A DNA stretch of 64,000 bases from Sodalis sp. Ffu (GTDB taxonomy: Bacteria > Pseudomonadota > Gammaproteobacteria > Enterobacterales > Enterobacteriaceae), in contig CP072944.1 in assembly GCA_024748595.1 (NCBI GenBank), forward strand, positions 1,086,001 to 1,150,000. The letters run 5' to 3'. Positions 10,682 to 19,505 of this stretch are shown piece by piece (positions within the stretch are counted from its first letter, which is position 1; each line of letters begins with the position of its first letter). Position numbers and translations under genes: made by a program. Below the pieces are notes generated by a model. It saw only the letters and a list, made by a program, of their open reading frames with translations. It was not told the origin of the DNA and searched no databases.

Positions 10682-11775
10682 TCAAAGCAACGCATTGGAT
10701 CACAGCACTGCTCGGATTATTGACGTTGATATTTATTGGCTGGAACCTGGCTGATACCAACAACACATACCCTCAGACACCGATTAATACTAGCCAACCT
10801 ACCTATCAAAGCAAGCAGACCTCCACTGTGGTTTATGCTCCAGATGGGAGACTCAATTATAAACTGATGGCGGACTATATCCAACATTTCGCCGCCATGA
10901 AAATTACTTGGTTTACCCAACCGACCGCCACCATGTTCGATGAGAATAAAGTACCGTCCTGGATGATCAAAGCCGACCGGGCCAAACTGACTCATGACAG
11001 CATGCTTTATCTATATGGTAATGTGCAAGTTAATAACCTGACCGACCTCTCACATCTTAAGAACATTACGACAAATAATGCAGCCATTAACCTAATCAGC
11101 CAGGACCTCTCCTCAGATGAAGAGGTAACTTTATACGGTACCAGCTTTAATTCCACAGGCATGAAAATGCGTGGCAATCTGCGCAATCAAACCGCTAAAT
11201 TGATTAAAAATGTTAAAACTTTATATGATATCCAAAACTCAAAAACGACATACCAGAGCCAGCATCATGCTACTCGCCTGATGCTGGCTAGTGCTCAAAC
11301 CCAGGAGCTCAACACCAATAACCAGCAGCCAATTTATATTAATTCTGATCAGCAAGCTGTGGATATGATAACCAATACCCTGACTCTTACCAGTCAGGTA
11401 ATTGTCAAATGCGGCTCCATCAATATTCGCGCAGACAAGGTGGTGATCACCCGTCCCGACGGCAAAAACGGCCACGAAGTGGTGGAGGGTTACGGAAAAC
11501 CGGTCACTTTCTATCAATTACAGGACGATGGCAAATCAGTGCATGGTCAATCGCTAAAAGTACGCTATGAAACCGCCAACGATCTAATAATACTGACTGG
11601 CAACGCTTATCTAGAACAACTTGATAGCAACGTGAAAAGCGACCGGATTACCTATCTGGTGAAAAAACAACAGATAGAAGCTCTCAGCGACAAAGGCAAA
11701 CGAGTCACTACGGTACTGCTACCGGCACAACGGCAGCATAACGATATAAGGACAGCAAAACATAATCAAAATTAA
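10678..11775 (+). CDS. lptCA: LptC-LptA in-frame fusion, LPS transport bridge
   Basis: One uninterrupted frame of 365 residues contains LptC (about 1-187: N-terminal transmembrane anchor THWITALLGLLTLIFIGW, then the periplasmic beta-jellyroll including WFTQP and MLYLYGNVQV) and mature LptA (about 213-365: PIYINSDQQ, IRADKVVITRP, GYGKPVTFYQ, LTGNAYLEQ, SDKGKRVTTVL). In E. coli lptA starts inside the end of lptC in another frame. The corresponding ATG is at 11225 and begins MISKTQKRHTRASIMLLA, then hits TGA at 11279-11281. A net one-base loss (or two-base gain) in the signal-peptide region has therefore put LptA into the lptC frame and removed the lptC stop. LptC anchors to LptB2FG and passes LPS to LptA across the periplasm. 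I chose the ATG at 10678, overlapping the kdsC stop. Function as a fusion is inferred. Alternatives are frameshift translation from 11225 or an inactive lptA. Confidence 0.9.
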   Translation: MIKATHWITALLGLLTLIFIGWNLADTNNTYPQTPINTSQPTYQSKQTSTVVYAPDGRLNYKLMADYIQHFAAMKITWFTQPTATMFDENKVPSWMIKADRAKLTHDSMLYLYGNVQVNNLTDLSHLKNITTNNAAINLISQDLSSDEEVTLYGTSFNSTGMKMRGNLRNQTAKLIKNVKTLYDIQNSKTTYQSQHHATRLMLASAQTQELNTNNQQPIYINSDQQAVDMITNTLTLTSQVIVKCGSINIRADKVVITRPDGKNGHEVVEGYGKPVTFYQLQDDGKSVHGQSLKVRYETANDLIILTGNAYLEQLDSNVKSDRITYLVKKQQIEALSDKGKRVTTVLLPAQRQHNDIRTAKHNQN

Positions 11776-11799
11776 CTAAATAACAGAGTAAAAAGATCC

Positions 11800-12525
11800 A
11801 TGGCAACATTAATCGCAAAAAATCTAACTAAAACTTATAAAAGACGCCTTGTGGTAAAAGATGTCAGTCTGAAAGTAAGCTCTGGAGAAATTATTGGATT
11901 GCTAGGGCCGAACGGGGCAGGAAAAACTACCACCTTTTATATGGTAGTAGGTATCATTCAGCGTGACACTGGACACATTACCATCGATGAGGACGATATC
12001 AGCATCTTACCGCTACATACCCGCGCACGTCGCGGGATTGGCTACCTGCCGCAAGAAGCTTCGATATTCCGCCATCTGAGCGTCTTCGATAATCTGATGG
12101 CGGTGCTGCAAATACGCAACGATCTCATCAATAAAAAGCGCAACGATCGTGCTAACGAATTGATGGAAGAATTCCATATCACTCATCTGCGTGATAACCT
12201 TGGTCAGTCTCTTTCAGGCGGTGAACGGCGACGAGTAGAAATTGCGCGAGCGCTGGCCGCAAACCCTAAATTCATCTTGCTCGATGAACCATTCGCCGGA
12301 GTTGACCCTATTTCAGTGATTGATATCAAAAAAATCATCAAACATCTACGCGACAGTGGGCTTGGGGTACTTATCACCGACCATAACGTACGAGAAACGC
12401 TTGATGTCTGCAAAAGAGCTTACATTGTCAACCAAGGCAAACTGATAGCTAATGGTACCCCAAACGAAATCCTACATGATGAACAGGTGAAACGGGTTTA
12501 TCTGGGTGAAGAGTTTCGCCTTTAA
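11800..12525 (+). CDS. lptB: LPS export ABC transporter ATPase LptB
   Basis: A 241-residue ABC ATPase, the same length as in E. coli and nearly identical in its motifs: Walker [10 protein letters not shown] (about 36-44), Q-loop [10 protein letters not shown], signature [10 protein letters not shown], Walker [14 protein letters not shown] and the switch histidine in LITDHNVRE. It drives LPS extraction from the inner membrane with LptF and LptG, which are not in this window, and hands LPS to LptC. It starts 24 bp after the lptC-A fusion and is evidently co-transcribed with it. The next ancestral gene, rpoN, is a relic. Confidence 0.97.
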   Translation: MATLIAKNLTKTYKRRLVVKDVSLKVSSGEIIGLLGPNGAGKTTTFYMVVGIIQRDTGHITIDEDDISILPLHTRARRGIGYLPQEASIFRHLSVFDNLMAVLQIRNDLINKKRNDRANELMEEFHITHLRDNLGQSLSGGERRRVEIARALAANPKFILLDEPFAGVDPISVIDIKKIIKHLRDSGLGVLITDHNVRETLDVCKRAYIVNQGKLIANGTPNEILHDEQVKRVYLGEEFRL

Positions 12526-12579
12526 TTAAGCTGGGGGTATAGCTGACAACTTACATTAATATCAATTAAAAATTAATCA

Positions 12580-13345
12580 ACTACTAGATATAATCCCGCA
12601 ATTGCAACAAGCGATTTGCCTGTTGCAAGAAGCTATTATTAAACTTCAACAAAAAATATAGATCACGCTAGAAGATATTTTTAAAAACATCCATGAGTTC
12701 GCGTCACCAGAAGAAACGGAAACAATACTTAAATACATTCAATATTTTGATCCAATCGTGCTAAGCAGCACGAAACTTATGCAATTTCTACTAACTATCA
12801 CCATCGCAATATTTTATCAAATATAATCTAATTTTAACAAATTGCAATTTATCGTAATTGAGTATCTTGATATGTTTTAGGCAATCATTATTTGCGTACA
12901 TTATTGCACTCGACTAAGCTGAAAAGTGCTAAAATTAACAATTGTGATGATAAAACCCATTGATACGCAACCACCTACCTGAACATTACCTGATTAAAAA
13001 CTTGAAGAAAAACCACACAAAAACTTGCTCAAAATAAAGCCTTGCATTGTCGAACCACAGAAATTTTTAAACAGGGCAGACAATGCATACACCCCATAGT
13101 ACTGGCAGATATCGATCAGGCAATGGACATACATGAATCAATAATCTACAGATAACGTCGTAGAAATATTTATAAAACCCGCAAAACATTTTTGAAATAG
13201 AATATTTTTCCAACGTCAATACCTAAAGGCAAGAAGAAAAATCTCATCCACAGCTCATACTCGGGCTGATAAAATTAATCGTCGCAAAAATTCAACAAAA
13301 CCATGAGCGATAAGTAGGCTTACCAGCCTACCTTAGGTGTCATAA
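12580..13345 (+). pseudogene. rpoN: rpoN relic (sigma-54)
   Basis: Fragments appear in family order. PQLQQAICLLQ (about 12595) matches PQLQQAIRLLQ. ITLEDIF with ILKYIQYFDPI (about 12660-12765) matches PLEDILESIG with VLKRIQRFDPV. FKQGRQCIHPIVLADIDQA (about 13060-13125) matches FEQGEEYMKPMVLADIAQA. A stretch near 13195 recalls GIFELKYFFSSHVNT. Stops separate the pieces and about 200 residues in the middle are gone. Position directly after lptB agrees. Sigma-54 transcription is thus lost unless another copy exists. Confidence 0.9.
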
Positions 13346-14250
13346 TGACAAGGAGCGACCGTAGCAACATACTCAAATTATTTATTTTATTTCTGTGACA
13401 CTAATGGAATAAAATTTATTGATAAAGGTAAATATAAAATTAGAACATGCGGTAAAGAAAATACTTTAGTGCACGCAAGATGCATGCAGTAATCAATACC
13501 ATAATAAATGAAATCATCTATATGACCTGTTGCTGAATAATATATAATAGATACTAAAACAAGAGTGAGCCACTTGCAAAACATAACAAAAATGAAAAAT
13601 TTACTAATAATCTAAATAATAATAAGCATTAGCAATCAAATATAGACTTCTAAATAAACATCAGATTATTGATCTATTCTAAAAAATTTTGATACTAACT
13701 TAATTAATAGTGATATAATCAAAGCTATTATCAATTAATATTAAACAAACAATAATAATTATTAAAAATAAAAAAATAAAAATTGACTATCATTGATAGT
13801 CTAGTAAAAATTACCATGTCAAAAAACACACAATTGTTTAGTAAATAATATTATTATATTAGAAATTACCACCAGATAAAATATCTGGAACAACTTTGAG
13901 TTGAATAAAAAATTTATTTTGTAACTTATGAATTAATTATTTTAAACTTTACTTTATTTATAAATATTTTATAAGATCAATGATCTATTTTAATTTTTAT
14001 AAAATTCTGATTTATTCAACAAATATTACAACGATACAAATCGATTCAATATTAAATATTTAATTTATTCATAGCAACGTCCACTACCAAAACAAATAAA
14101 AAAACTCTAAAAATTATCAGCGCACTATTAGGCTAAGGCATTAAACAAAACAACGCAAGTAGTAGTATTACGCCGTTCTGACCTATAAGCAATAACGGCA
14201 TCAGCAAGAAAGCACTATCCCTCATGATAAACTAAAGAAAGATACTCTGC
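13346..14250. other. Spacer where hpf belongs; contains an IS end
   Basis: No trace of hpf was found. At about 13940-14030 an AT-rich tract ends in CTGATTTATTCAACAAAT, an excellent match to the IS903-type inverted repeat; an element would extend leftward from it, but no transposase motif is readable. Near 14140 GGCATTAAACAAAACAACGC recalls the transposase ALNK motif on the plus strand. Confidence 0.5.
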
Positions 14251-14258
14251 GCAAGGAT

Positions 14259-14486
14259 ATGAATTTTTATCGCTTTGGAGCACCCATACCGTCTTCTACG
14301 CCATTAATAATCAGCAGTACACTGCAAAAACGCATCTTTCATACGCTATCGCTAGTGGCAAAAGCGTCAAGGGGAAAGCATATGCTGCAAATTGCGCAAA
14401 ACAACAAGGAACTGTATCAAAATAATAACCGAGTCAAAGTCACCAGCTTAAACCCCTCGCCTCTGCAGCATCGTTTCCATCGATAA
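14259..14486 (+). pseudogene. ptsN: ptsN relic (nitrogen phosphotransferase EIIA)
   Basis: The 75-codon open stretch contains HTLSLVAK, identical to a C-terminal segment of PtsN, followed by QNNKELYQNNN for the family's QSDEELYQIIT. The N-terminal two thirds with the phosphorylated histidine are missing. It lies immediately upstream of rapZ, as in E. coli. Clearly a remnant. Confidence 0.85.
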
Positions 14487-14544
14487 AACAAGCGAAATAA
14501 TCACATTACCAAGGGATAAATAAGCAAGCAAACAAGGAGGTGTC

Positions 14545-15396
14545 ATGGTGCTAATAATTGTCAGCGGTCGATCCGGATCGGGAAAATCCGTCGCGCTGCG
14601 CGCGCTAGAGGATATGGGATTTTATTGTGTAGATAACTTACCTATGGTATTATTACCACAATTGGCTAGCACACTAGCAAACAGCAATAGCTCTGCGGCA
14701 GTCAGCGTTGACGTACGGAATATGCCTAAATCCTCAGAAATATTTGATCAAGTGATCGATAATCTACCGCATATATTTTTTTCACAGTGGCTATTTCTAG
14801 ATGCCGAACGTAACACCCTTATCCGCCGTTATAGCGATACCCGACGTTTACATCCACTCTCTAATCATAATCTATCGCTGGAAAAAGCCATTGATAAAGA
14901 AAATGTACTACTGGAACCACTACGCTCACGCGCCGATTTAGTGATCGACACCTCGAAGATGTCGGTACATGAACTGACTGAGATGTTACGCACCCGCCTT
15001 TTAGGCAAGCGAGAAAGAGAATTGACCATGGTGTTTGAATCGTTCGGTTACAAACACGGCATTCCCATCGATGCTGACTACGTTTTTGATGTGCGTTTTT
15101 TACCTAATCCTCATTGGGATCCCAAACTCAGACCGATGACCGGTCTGGACAAGCCAGTAGCAGCATTTTTGGATCGCCATACCGAAGTACATAACTTTAT
15201 TTACCAGACCCGCAGCTATTTGGAGTTATGGTTACCAATGCTGGAAACCAACAACCGCAGCTACCTCACAGTAGCTATCGGCTGTACCGGCGGAAAACAC
15301 CGTTCGGTGTATATCACCGAACAGCTAGTAAATTACTTTCGCTCACGAGCCAAAAATGTCCAAGCACACCACCGTACTCTAGAAAAACACAAATAG
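14545..15396 (+). CDS. rapZ: RNase adapter protein RapZ
   Basis: A 283-residue protein very close to E. coli RapZ throughout. The N-terminal domain has Walker A GRSGSGKS (8-15) and Walker B-like VSVDVRNMP. The C-terminal RNA-binding domain keeps [16 protein letters not shown]. In E. coli RapZ binds the small RNAs GlmY and GlmZ and guides RNase E to cleave GlmZ, thereby setting glucosamine-6-phosphate synthase levels for cell-envelope synthesis. A strong AAGGAGGTG lies before the ATG. Its former operon partners rpoN, hpf, ptsN and npr are relics or missing, so it is the only survivor of that cluster and must be expressed from a local promoter. Confidence 0.97.
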   Translation: MVLIIVSGRSGSGKSVALRALEDMGFYCVDNLPMVLLPQLASTLANSNSSAAVSVDVRNMPKSSEIFDQVIDNLPHIFFSQWLFLDAERNTLIRRYSDTRRLHPLSNHNLSLEKAIDKENVLLEPLRSRADLVIDTSKMSVHELTEMLRTRLLGKRERELTMVFESFGYKHGIPIDADYVFDVRFLPNPHWDPKLRPMTGLDKPVAAFLDRHTEVHNFIYQTRSYLELWLPMLETNNRSYLTVAIGCTGGKHRSVYITEQLVNYFRSRAKNVQAHHRTLEKHK

Positions 15397-16638
15397 CATT
15401 AGTATGCACATATCACGACCGAAGAAAAAATAAAACAGTTAAAATGAGTTCAAAAACTTTAAGATAACGTTGAAGTACTGCTACAGAATGACTGTAACAC
15501 TACAACAAAAGCAAACATTGTGATCAGTGTATTTGATCCTTGATTCCTACATAAAACGAAATTGAAGTGTTAAATACCAGCTCTGACGAAATTCAAATTA
15601 TGACAATTGTCGTTCATATCTTTATCGCTTATTTAGATCACTATTACATGCGATAGCTTAACAATATCTGATAAGTGATTCTAATTAACGATACAGATCT
15701 AAATCGAAAAAGACACAGGATATCACCATTACTTAATCCCTAACAATTAATGCAATAACTATTCTTTTCTACTGAGCAGCAGATCATTAGACCGAGACGA
15801 AGTAACTCACTAATACAGTTATCATGCATCTTACAACCAATAATCTTAATTCCTGCGCCTATTTAAAACTCAAGTACTCAAGACGTACTCATACTATGCA
15901 TAATTACCCTGCATAATTACCCTAAGCAGATAGCTTTACTATAAATTTTATCGAATATTTTTATAGACATTATCGCCATACACACTTTAATTCCAATCGG
16001 TTTTTTAGTTAAATAAAAATAATCAGAACTATAATTTATTTTCTTGCCTAATGAGGCAAATAACTTTCTCTTATAGCATCCTTAAAAAAGCTTTTCAATA
16101 AATTTATTCGGCGCTAATCTTTCTCTTTTTTTTAAATTCTATCATCTTTTTTAAAGCGACCAAAACGTATTTTTATATTTATTATATTACTCAGCAATAA
16201 GTCAAGATCGATTATTTTAATATTATAGTATTGAAATAACAATTATACGCCGAAAATAAAAGTTTAATATATATTAACTTGTTTATAACAGTATAATACG
16301 GAAAACATAAATTATTAATAAAGTCCATTCTTAGCAATTAATAAGTGAAGAATATAAAAACTCAAAAGAAAAATAAATAATATCATGGTCATACATATAC
16401 GGACGATTAAGAAAAATTCTACCCTATTCCTAAAAAACTGATACTGACCTAATCATGTCAATAAAATCATGCCCGAATCAATCAATATTAAAAAAGAGAC
16501 TACTAGCAATTTTGCTAAAATAGGCATCTCAGAAATATAATAGATTCAACTTATACAACATTATATTCACCCACCAGTTAAAAAATATATAACATCTGTT
16601 ATACAACATTGTATAAAAGCCCATCAATAAATAAACAT
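15397..16638. other. Spacer without recognisable gene
   Basis: About 1.2 kb of very AT-rich DNA. npr, expected right after rapZ, is not recognisable. The only short coincidence is GCATAATTACCCT repeated in tandem near 15898-15923. Confidence 0.5.
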
Positions 16639-16713
16639 TGGAGCGGGAAACGAGATTTGAACTCGCGCCCACAACCTTGGCAAGGTTGTGCTCTACCACT
16701 GAGCTATTCCCGC
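16639..16713 (-). tRNA. glyV: tRNA-Gly (GCC)
   Basis: The minus strand folds into a full cloverleaf: acceptor GCGGGAA/TTCCCGC, D arm GCTC/GAGC, anticodon loop TTGCCAA with anticodon GCC on a CAACC/GGTTG stem, T loop TTCAAAT, discriminator T, and an encoded CCA (16641-16639). It lies downstream of orn on the same strand; E. coli has the glyV-glyX-glyY tandem there. Only one copy remains here. Confidence 0.97.
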
Positions 16714-17191
16714 TAACTCTTCACTTTACGCCCTTAAGCCAATTGCATTAGTTTGAGCAAATAAATAATAAAACCAAACATGCTATAAAATAAAAATTTT
16801 TAACCTATCGATTAGACATCTACTTCTAAAATTATCAGTCTCAATAATAAACATCATTATGGATATATTTTACCGCTATAGCAAGCATTAGATTTAGCTT
16901 ACTCTATCCTCCCGCTTATTGCAACTTTCATAACCATCTGCTAAGGAATAAATTTCATCGACTAACACATGTCCATAGCAGACGGACCTGCCCAGTGCTA
17001 ATAACTGGCAACCACCAGTTTATACATAGAAGATCTTGCTATCTAATAGGCCGAAACCTGAAGCGAAGATAACTCAAATTTCGCACTCATAAACTTACTG
17101 AAGTTATGTCTATAATAAACTCTTTCGCTTAAGATCAACGTTAAAGCCTACAAAAATGATCATAATTGATGACATTAAAATCACCACCCAG
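16714..17191. other. Spacer between tRNA-Gly and orn
   Basis: No second tRNA-Gly and no other gene recognised. Confidence 0.5.
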
Positions 17192-17734
17192 TTATAAATG
17201 GATAAAATATTCACGATAGTAAAGCAGTTCAGCCACAGACTCGCGAATATCATCCAACGCCTGATGATTTTTATTTTTCTTAAATCCAACCAAAATCTCC
17301 GGTTTCCAACGAAGCGCCAACTCTTTCAGTGTACTGACATCCAAATAATGATAATGAAAATAACTTTCCAGTATCGGCATGTAACGAAACAGAAAACGCC
17401 GATCTTGGCCAATGCTGTTACCACAAATAGGTGATTTACCAGCAGGAACCCACTTTTTCAAAAATTTCAATGTCAACGATTCCGCCGCATTTTCATCAAG
17501 ATTACTCTGTCGAACTCGCTCCACCATGCCGCTGGCAGTATGGATGCGAACATTCCATTCATCCATCAATGCTAGTTGCTCATCGGACTGATACACCGCC
17601 AACACCGGACCTTCCGCCAAAATATTCAAATTAGCGTCAGTGACCAAGGTAGCAATTTCTATAATGCGATCGCGCTCAGGATTTAGCCCAGTCATTTCCA
17701 AATCGATCCATATCAGGTAGTTATCGCTCGGCAT
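17192..17734 (-). CDS. orn: Oligoribonuclease
   Basis: A 180-residue DEDDh 3'-to-5' exoribonuclease that degrades 2-5-nt RNA fragments; generally essential in gammaproteobacteria. Motif I is IDLEMTG with Asp11 and Glu13, motif [16 protein letters not shown], and motif [13 protein letters not shown] with the catalytic His and Asp. Length matches E. coli. A good AGGAGA stands 7 bp before the ATG. rsgA, divergent from orn in E. coli, survives only as a relic upstream. Confidence 0.97.
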   Translation of the reverse strand: MPSDNYLIWIDLEMTGLNPERDRIIEIATLVTDANLNILAEGPVLAVYQSDEQLALMDEWNVRIHTASGMVERVRQSNLDENAAESLTLKFLKKWVPAGKSPICGNSIGQDRRFLFRYMPILESYFHYHYLDVSTLKELALRWKPEILVGFKKNKNHQALDDIRESVAELLYYREYFIHL

Positions 17735-18267
17735 AATTTTCTCCTAACAAAGGCATCTACCGTTAATTTGATAAAATAAATACCCTATATCATAGTCGTT
17801 TTTATAATAACAAGTGATTCATCTGCATCAAATTAGGCGCAGTATAAATAAATACTGTCCAACAGGAGACAGAGGCACATCAACCAAATCGTTATTGACT
17901 CGACTATGAGTCAGAATTGTCATTGAATATTATCAATTCATTGTCTGGTAGTTTGCCAAACAATGGACGTACGCTTAACTTCTAAAAAAATTGATCTGCA
18001 TATAATGATGCATCTAAGCATACTATTGCAAAATAATACGATGTCCAGCCAAACAATAAAGCGATCTAAAGAAACATTGGCCGAACGCATAAATATTTTG
18101 CTGGCAAATCCTGAGTAAACAAATAGAGTATGCTTAATGCGTGATCGCAGCTGAATTCAAAAAATTTGGTATAATGATGTTTCCAATAACTTCAGCATTA
18201 AAATGAGCACACCAAACAACTTTATTATTTTAAATATAGCAGCCAGCTAATTGACTCGCAAATATTG
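17735..18267. other. Spacer between orn and the rsgA relic
   Basis: This should hold the rsgA N-terminus. I read nothing convincing. A short open stretch at about 18050-18118 (MSSQTIKRSKETLAERINIL) has no assigned identity. Confidence 0.45.
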
Positions 18268-18460
18268 GCGAGTTTAGATTATGATATCTATCACCTGGAT
18301 AAATTTAATTTTTATCGTATGCAGAGATTATTTAGACAGTTGTAAATTTTACAACTGTCCATACGACAACGACCTCGATCGTATCATTTGTGATACTGTG
18401 GAAAATAGTTCTATCCTACCCCCCTCCGCAAACATTTCGAGAATTATCATTGCATTTTTT
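18268..18460 (+). pseudogene. rsgA: rsgA relic (ribosome small-subunit GTPase)
   Basis: EFRL (family REFGLWHL) is followed by RDYLDSCKFYNCPYDNDLD (about 18316-18372), matching DYLGLCKYRDCKHDTDPG, the zinc-binding region of RsgA, then IICDTVENSSI for AIREAVEEGKI. The GTPase domain is gone and the zinc histidine motif is altered. It lies upstream of psd on the same strand, as in E. coli. RsgA assists late 30S assembly. Confidence 0.85.
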
Positions 18461-18585
18461 AAAATGCATATCACGAAAATTAAATTGCTCAAACCATTTT
18501 CATGAACGGAACACTGACATTTATAACTGCTGCCGTTACAATGCTGCCCATTTTTAACAAGCTTAACAATAATTAAGAGGTCCCC

Positions 18586-19473
18586 ATGCTGGCCAGTATA
18601 AAGATAGCATTGCAATACCTACTGCCTAAGCTCTGGCTAACACAACTGGCTGGTTTGGGCGCTGAATGGCAGGGCGGAAAGATCACCCACTGCGTAATCG
18701 CCCTGTTCAAACGCGCTTATAAAGTAAACATGCAAGAAGCGCAAAAACCAAATGTGGACGACTATCCGACATTCAACGCATTTTTTACGCGGCCACTGCG
18801 CGATGACGCTCGCCCTATTGATATAGATCCCTCAGTATTAGTGATGCCAGCTGACGGGATTATTTCCCAAATGGGCCATATCAATGAGAAGCAAATGTTT
18901 CAAGCTAAAAAACATCAATATAACCTCGAAACGCTGCTAGCGGGAAATGCTAGCATGAGCAACTATTTCCGCAACGGCTGCTTCGCTACCACATATCTAG
19001 CGCCGCGGGATTATCATCGAATCCATATGCCCTGTAATGGTGTGCTGCAAAAAGTAATTTATGTACCTGGTGAGCTATTTTCGGTTAATCCACTGACAAC
19101 GACCAATATTCCTAATGTATTCACCCGCAACGAACGATTAATTTGCTTGTTCAAAACCACTTTTGGTCCGATAGCACAAATTTTGATAGGCGCCACAATT
19201 GTCGGCAGTATTGAAACCGTTTGGTCTGGTACCGTAACACCTCCACGTAAAGATATTATCAAATGTTGGAACTATCCACAGGCAAACTCCGCCAATGCAG
19301 TAGTGCTATTAAAAGGCCAAGAAATGGGGCGCTTTAAACTTGGTTCTACTGTCATCAACCTATTCACTGGCGATAATGTATTCCTGTGCATGCACCTACA
19401 TCCCCATTATATAAGCCGAGTCGGACAACCTCTAGCGCACGGCATTGCGCAAAGCGACAATACGCTGCCTTGA
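18586..19473 (+). CDS. psd: Phosphatidylserine decarboxylase proenzyme
   Basis: Psd makes phosphatidylethanolamine from phosphatidylserine at the inner membrane. The 295-residue precursor is collinear with E. coli Psd through the self-cleavage site [10 protein letters not shown]. Asp90, His147 and Ser254, the autocatalytic triad by E. coli numbering, are all in place. Cleavage at Gly253-Ser254 would yield a 42-residue alpha chain with the pyruvoyl group. The tail after the core is about 27 residues shorter than in E. coli, where it is a variable acidic extension. AGAGGT precedes the ATG. pssA, the preceding pathway step, is also present (57.6 kb). Confidence 0.96.
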   Translation: MLASIKIALQYLLPKLWLTQLAGLGAEWQGGKITHCVIALFKRAYKVNMQEAQKPNVDDYPTFNAFFTRPLRDDARPIDIDPSVLVMPADGIISQMGHINEKQMFQAKKHQYNLETLLAGNASMSNYFRNGCFATTYLAPRDYHRIHMPCNGVLQKVIYVPGELFSVNPLTTTNIPNVFTRNERLICLFKTTFGPIAQILIGATIVGSIETVWSGTVTPPRKDIIKCWNYPQANSANAVVLLKGQEMGRFKLGSTVINLFTGDNVFLCMHLHPHYISRVGQPLAHGIAQSDNTLP

Positions 19474-19505
19474 ACCTTCAACGGTCAAACAAGAGAATTT
19501 TTGTT

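Noticed and set aside
15480-15540. Possible npr start (MTVTLQQKQT) after rapZ
   Set aside because: Only the first three residues fit NPr; the phosphocarrier motif is absent.
15898-15923. Tandem GCATAATTACCCT as a possible CRISPR-like repeat
   Set aside because: Only two copies with no spacer between them; simple duplication.
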